A stretch of DNA of 64,000 bases from Clostridia bacterium (lineage in GTDB: Bacteria > Bacillota > Clostridia > Oscillospirales > CAG-272), in the NCBI GenBank assembly GCA_017461385.1, contig JAFTXZ010000003.1, positions 62,001 to 126,000 on the forward strand, given 5' to 3'. Of this stretch, positions 60,510-64,000 are shown one piece after another (within the stretch, counting starts at the first letter, position 1; every line of letters begins with the position of its first letter). The notes beneath the pieces are model-generated. The model was not told where the DNA came from and searched no databases. It saw only the letters and a program-made list of their open reading frames with translations. Position numbers and translations under genes: made by a program.

Positions 60510-61387
60510 TTTTCCTCCCCCAATTTATCAGAAAGCGCGCAAAAGTCGCTTATATCAAGCTTCTCTCCACGCACGCTTGCATCAAAGCCTAGCTCTGCAA
60601 TTATTTCTCCAAGCCTTTCCTTTGAAATATTTCCAAGGCTTGTACCAAGGGAGTTAAGAAGGGTTTTTCTTCTTTGAGAAAAAGCTCCCTGAATAGTCTT
60701 AAAGAGCATTTGCTCATCATTTACCTTATATTTTGGCTTATCATAAAGCTCAATTCTGACAACGCTGGAGGTTACCTTTGGGGCTGGCAAAAAGTTGTCT
60801 GGGGACACGTCAAAAAGCTTTTTTGCCTCGCCATAATAAGCAATTGAGGCAGTTATAGCACCATAGTCTCCCTTTTTAGTTGTGGCACAAAGACGGTCAG
60901 CTACCTCCTTTTGTACCATTACTGTAATTGAGGTAAGCATTCCCCTTGCCTTTTCCAAAAGTGCCATAATGATTGGGGTTGTAATGTAATAAGGAAGATT
61001 TGCGCAAACGGAAATGTCGTATTCCTCCCTGTATGCACCAAAAAACTCCTCAAGATTCATTTTCAGAAAGTCGTTATTTATTATTTCCACATTGTCAAAT
61101 TCACCAAGGGTTTCATCAAGAATTGGCAAGAGGGTTTTGTCAATTTCAATAGCAATAACCTTGTCATAACAGCCTGCCAGCTCGTAGGTTAAGCAACCGA
61201 TACCAGGACCAATTTCAACCACAAGGCTCTTTTTTTGTCCCCTTGAAAGGTGATAAGAATAGCTTGCCTCGGCAATTGCTTCAGGCACTTGCTTATTTAT
61301 TAAAAAATTTTGACCAAAGGACTTTTTTGTCCCTGTCTGATGCCTTGACATTAGTCTTTTAACATAGCCGATATCACACAAATTCAT
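60506..61387 (-). CDS. rsmA: 16S rRNA dimethyladenosine transferase
   Basis: About 293 residues. KKSFGQNFLINKQ, the SAM motif VVEIGPGIGCLTYELA and the catalytic NLPYYITTPII are diagnostic. It dimethylates A1518/A1519 of 16S rRNA (E. coli numbering). I prefer ATG 61387 because AAGGGGG is correctly spaced for it; ATG 61393 is two codons longer but too close to that site. Confidence 0.95.
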   Translation of the reverse strand: MNLCDIGYVKRLMSRHQTGTKKSFGQNFLINKQVPEAIAEASYSYHLSRGQKKSLVVEIGPGIGCLTYELAGCYDKVIAIEIDKTLLPILDETLGEFDNVEIINNDFLKMNLEEFFGAYREEYDISVCANLPYYITTPIIMALLEKARGMLTSITVMVQKEVADRLCATTKKGDYGAITASIAYYGEAKKLFDVSPDNFLPAPKVTSSVVRIELYDKPKYKVNDEQMLFKTIQGAFSQRRKTLLNSLGTSLGNISKERLGEIIAELGFDASVRGEKLDISDFCALSDKLGEEK

Positions 61388-61399
61388 AGCCATTCCCCC

Positions 61400-61428
61400 T
61401 TGACAAATTAAGTATTATATAGTAAAAT
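61400..61428 (+). promoter_or_regulatory. sigma-A promoter of tRNA-Thr
   Basis: TTGACA, 17-bp spacer, TAAAAT, 13 bp before the tRNA 5' end. Confidence 0.75.
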
Positions 61429-61441
61429 ACTTTGTAGTTAT

Positions 61442-61516
61442 GCTGGAGTAGCACAGTGGTAGTGCAGCTGATTCGTAATCAGCAGGTCGTGGGTTCAAAT
61501 CCCATCTTCAGCTCCA
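61442..61516 (+). tRNA. tRNA-Thr (anticodon CGT)
   Basis: Acceptor GCTGGAG pairs with CTTCAGC (one G-U); D-arm around AGCACAGTGGTAGTGC; anticodon stem CTGAT-TCGTAAT-CAG with anticodon CGT; T-arm GTGGGTTCAAATCCCAT; CCA is encoded. It reads ACG codons. Confidence 0.95.
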
Positions 61517-61548
61517 AAAAAACCTCAACCAGTAGGTTGGGGTTTTTC
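61517..61548 (+). terminator. Intrinsic terminator of tRNA-Thr
   Basis: Stem AACCTCAACC / GGTTGGGGTT with loop AGTA and a following T-run. Confidence 0.85.
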
Positions 61549-61552
61549 AATT

Positions 61553-61616
61553 AAATCCGTTTTCACGAAATAAATCCATAAGACGGATTTATTTCATCCA
61601 AATGGAATGAGGATTT
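61553..61616. repeat. Palindrome-rich AAATC-type repeat
   Basis: AAATCCGTTTT..., ATAAATCCATAAGACGGATTTAT and ATCCAAATGGAAT with closing GGATTTCAT, similar to the arrays at 56770 and 59691. Confidence 0.5.
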
Positions 61617-61688
61617 CATTTTAACATCTACCACTCGACAGTATAACACAAAACCTTTATAAAATCAATTAAATTTTGAGGAGTCCAG

Positions 61689-62432
61689 ATGATTTATACA
61701 GAAAAAACAAAAAAAGCACTCGCCTTATGCTTTGAGGCGCACAAGAATCAGGTTGATAAGGCAGGTATGCCTTACGTTTTCCATCCCTTTCATCTGGCTG
61801 AGCAAGCAAAAACTGAGGAGGAAGCCATAACTGCACTGCTTCACGACGTGGTTGAGGACACGGACACAACCCTTGATGACCTTGCAGAAATGGGCTTTGG
61901 CGTGTCTGTAATTGAAGCATTAAGGCTCCTTACGCATCAAGATGGAGTTGATTATTTTGACTACGTTAAGGAAATTTCCAAAAACGAAATTGCAAGGGCT
62001 GTAAAAATAGCCGACCTTACTCACAACTCAACTCTTGAAAGGCTTGACTACCGTAACGTTACCCCTTGGGACATTGAAAGACAACAAAAGTATTTCAAGG
62101 CTCTTGAAATTTTGGGTGAAAACCCATACGCAAGAACCCCAAGCCTCACTTCTCGGCTTGAGGACCCCTATACAACGAGAACCCCAAGCCTCGCTTCTCG
62201 GCTTGAGGACCCCTATACAACGAGAACCCCAAGCCTCGGTTCTCGGCTTGAGGACCCCTATGCAATTAAATATTTACGTTGTGCCTGCTGTGGGGCTACT
62301 ACCTTTAATGAGGACTACGTGGGTGCCTTTGACACCTGTCCTATCTGTGGCTTTAACGATGAGGACCTTGTTACAACCGACATAACTCTTGAAGAGGCAA
62401 GAGCGCAATTCCTAAAAAGGTGGGCTGACTAG
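61689..62432 (+). CDS. RelA/SpoT-like HD hydrolase with in-frame repeat insert and C-terminal Cys-rich (CPCC-like) domain
   Basis: 247 residues. Residues 1-145 form a small HD domain of the (p)ppGpp-hydrolase kind: FHPFHLAEQ, LLHDVVEDTDT and KIADLTHNST. Residues 149-193 are three copies of a 15-residue repeat RTPSLxSRLEDPYTT. Residues 198-247 contain CACCG and CPICGFND, a zinc-binding CPCC-like domain. The repeat codes from three 45-bp palindromic DNA units. It may be a stand-alone alarmone or nucleotide hydrolase. Monocistronic, GAGGAG upstream. Confidence 0.82.
   Translation: MIYTEKTKKALALCFEAHKNQVDKAGMPYVFHPFHLAEQAKTEEEAITALLHDVVEDTDTTLDDLAEMGFGVSVIEALRLLTHQDGVDYFDYVKEISKNEIARAVKIADLTHNSTLERLDYRNVTPWDIERQQKYFKALEILGENPYARTPSLTSRLEDPYTTRTPSLASRLEDPYTTRTPSLGSRLEDPYAIKYLRCACCGATTFNEDYVGAFDTCPICGFNDEDLVTTDITLEEARAQFLKRWAD
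62133..62267 (+). repeat. Three 45-bp direct repeats inside the HD gene
   Basis: Units start at 62133, 62178 and 62223, each AGAACCCCAAGCCTC, then a short loop and TCGGCTTGAGGACCCC. Each is itself a hairpin. 45 bp keeps the frame. A related hairpin occurs in the intergenic insertion near 8634-8680. Confidence 0.9.
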
Positions 62433-62484
62433 TCTCTTGTATTATTGCAAAGCCCTCGCTTCATTTCAAGCACATAGCATATAT

Positions 62485-62518
62485 AAAAGAGCAAATCGAC
62501 AACTCGATTTGCTCTTTT
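62485..62518. terminator. Bidirectional intrinsic terminator
   Basis: Perfect 15-bp stem AAAAGAGCAAATCGA / TCGATTTGCTCTTTT between two convergent genes. Confidence 0.88.
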
Positions 62519-62522
62519 TATA

Positions 62523-64000
62523 TTATTTTATAGTAACTACGACTGTATGTGTGCCAGACTTAAAGTCAGGTACAACGTTGCCGTCGATTTTCTTGCCGTC
62601 AACCACAATTTCAAGAGTGTAATCCTTATGCTTGTTTTGTGAGTTGTCGATTGAGATTTCGTAGGTTGCGCCACGGAATTCTCTCTTCATTGTAGCCTTA
62701 TCAAATGGAAGATGTGGCTCGATAACAAGACCCTCATAGGTTGGTCTTGCGCCGATTAGGTAGTTTTCCATTGTATTTGTGTACCAAGCAACGGAGCCTG
62801 TAATCCAGCTATATTCCATTTGGAACGCACTATTCTTATGCTCTGGACCAAAGTAGCAGTTTGAGAACATATATGGTAGGCACTTGTTCTTAATTTCTGC
62901 ATTGTCGCCGATAATATAGCCTGGTGCAATCTTCTTAAATAGCTCGTAAGCCTTGTCAACCTTGCCATACTTCAAAAGACCTAAAATCATCCAGATATTT
63001 GTATGTGAATAGATAGTACCATTTTCGCAAATGCCTGGCTCCATAGCAGAAATACGACCGATTGTTGAGTCAAACTCCTTAAAGGATGGAGTTAGTAGCA
63101 TATATCCAACAGGAGTTGCCATATTCTCATCCATAGCCTTAATAACTGTATTAGCTCTTTCCTCACTTGCAACGCCAGATACCAAGGACCAGCATTGTGA
63201 TTCCATAAACATCTTTGCGTACTTGTTTTCCTTTGAGCCAAGAGGCTTGCCTGCGTCGGTGTAGCAACGTCTGTACCAGTCGCCGTCCCAAGCATTGTCG
63301 TTGATAGCCTTAGCAATAGCTTCTCTGCGTGCAAGATAATTTGCTTCCTTTTCCTTATTGCCAAGGAATTTTGCAAGCTCTGCCATTTCCAAAAGCGCTT
63401 GTGCATAAGCGATTGATAGCCATACGCTCTCGCCCTTGCCCTCCTTACCAACGCCTGTCAGTGAGTCGTTCCAGTCACCAAACTTGATAAGAAGCAGGTC
63501 GTGTGCGCCCTTGTTGGACTCTAGGAAGTCAAGGGCTCTGTCCATGTGTCCAAGCACAGTAGCCTCGCCCTCGTCTCTGAATGGAACAACCTCGTTTAGA
63601 AAGTCAATATCACAGGTTTCACGTAGATATGCAGTAAGTGTAAACTCAAGCCAAAGCGCAGAGTCTGAGTAAGCCTTTGTATCAACAGGGTTCCAGCCAC
63701 GAACTGCCATACCGCTTGCATACTGATTCTTGATAGCCTCACGAAGAATTTCCTTTGTTCTTTCGTTCTTGAAGGAAACAACGCCAAAGCCATGTTGAAC
63801 GATATCGCGATAGCCATTATAGCCCCAACGACACCAGGTTGCACCAAAGTTGGTTGCGTGCTTACCCCAGTAGTTGATTAGACGGTCAAAGTGCTCATCG
63901 CTTGTGGTTAGGTGGTTCTTTGAGTAAAGATCCTTATAATACTTCTTTGTTTCCTCAAAGTATTTGTCTTGATTCTTTAGATACTTGTCAGCATATTTTT
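62523..64000 (-). CDS. GH94-family glycoside phosphorylase, partial (N-terminus off the window)
   Basis: About 492 C-terminal residues, with the frame open to the window edge. RLINYWGKHATNF, NGYRDIVQHGFGV, AVRGWNPVDTKAYSDSALWLEF (with the Asp at the place of the catalytic acid of GH94 enzymes), FGDWNDSL and SWITGSVAWY are as in cellobiose/chitobiose-type phosphorylases. Such enzymes cleave a beta-glucoside with phosphate to give sugar-1-phosphate. The exact substrate is not set by what is visible. Confidence 0.85.
   Translation of the reverse strand, partial: KYADKYLKNQDKYFEETKKYYKDLYSKNHLTTSDEHFDRLINYWGKHATNFGATWCRWGYNGYRDIVQHGFGVVSFKNERTKEILREAIKNQYASGMAVRGWNPVDTKAYSDSALWLEFTLTAYLRETCDIDFLNEVVPFRDEGEATVLGHMDRALDFLESNKGAHDLLLIKFGDWNDSLTGVGKEGKGESVWLSIAYAQALLEMAELAKFLGNKEKEANYLARREAIAKAINDNAWDGDWYRRCYTDAGKPLGSKENKYAKMFMESQCWSLVSGVASEERANTVIKAMDENMATPVGYMLLTPSFKEFDSTIGRISAMEPGICENGTIYSHTNIWMILGLLKYGKVDKAYELFKKIAPGYIIGDNAEIKNKCLPYMFSNCYFGPEHKNSAFQMEYSWITGSVAWYTNTMENYLIGARPTYEGLVIEPHLPFDKATMKREFRGATYEISIDNSQNKHKDYTLEIVVDGKKIDGNVVPDFKSGTHTVVVTIK

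Noticed and set aside
62133..62267. CRISPR-like direct repeats
   Set aside because: Units are directly adjacent without spacers and remain in the reading frame of a gene.

Overview
The window reads as chromosomal DNA of an AT-rich, monoderm member of the Clostridia (Bacillota), probably an uncultured gut-type lineage. The evidence is an IspH-S1 fusion, the rpmH-rnpA-yidD-yidC-jag block, SepF/YggT, GdpP next to rplI and dnaB, BspA-type leucine-rich-repeat surface proteins, SipW-type signal peptides, and many Shine-Dalgarno/sigma-A promoter pairs with 17-bp spacers. Most of it is housekeeping DNA with very tight gene packing; no prophage, CRISPR array, rRNA or IS transposase was seen. One tRNA gene (Thr, CGT) is present.

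Layout. 1-4.4 kb: a divergent pair, with a partial XPD/DinG-type helicase leftwards and a three-gene operon rightwards (zinc-ribbon protein, kinase-HD fusion, Rnl1-type RNA ligase) that looks like an RNA-repair module. 4.5-10.2 kb (leftward): ispH-S1, plsC, cmk, then a BaiN-like flavoprotein bracketed by intergenic repeats. 10.6-18.9 kb: a leftward surface-polysaccharide operon with a clear promoter (two GT2 enzymes, an FrhB-pyruvyltransferase fusion, a DUF6270 protein, Glf) that runs on into an ABC-F ATPase with one degenerate ATP site. 19-22 kb: four tandem paralogues of unknown function and a cytidylate-kinase-like protein. 22.3-24.3 kb: an Mrr-like nuclease and an alpha/beta hydrolase. 24.6-33.1 kb (leftward): an LRR lipoprotein, RluA-family synthase, lspA, yggT, sepF, an in-frame miaA-yggS fusion, and queA. 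33.2-35 kb: dapA, followed by three extra copies of its own 3' end interleaved with dispersed repeats, and a small membrane protein.

35-44.3 kb (leftward): jag, yidC, yidD, rnpA, rpmH; then a ygiQ, DUF1292, dnaB, rplI, gdpP operon. 44.5-51.3 kb (rightward): a GlmU-like protein with a degenerate nucleotidyltransferase half, pth, mfd and a SurA/PrsA-like lipoprotein. 51.4-53.9 kb: a SipW-type export cassette with two candidate substrates around a signal peptidase whose C-terminus resembles ribosomal protein uL15; the first substrate has a frameshift right after its start codon. 53.9-64 kb: DUF6062, ogg, kdgK, an SDR oxidoreductase, a secreted LRR protein behind a T16 tract, DUF554, rsmA, tRNA-Thr, an HD hydrolase carrying in-frame palindromic repeats, and a partial GH94 phosphorylase.

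Intergenic space holds several families of short palindromic or dispersed repeats (8.0-8.9, 10.2-10.6, 24.3-24.6, 31.6-32.0, 34.1-34.7, 56.8, 59.7 and 61.6 kb). The most unusual items are the RNA-repair operon, the signal peptidase-uL15 fusion cassette, the dapA tail duplications, the miaA-yggS fusion that keeps an internal ribosome binding site, and the four-paralogue operon.
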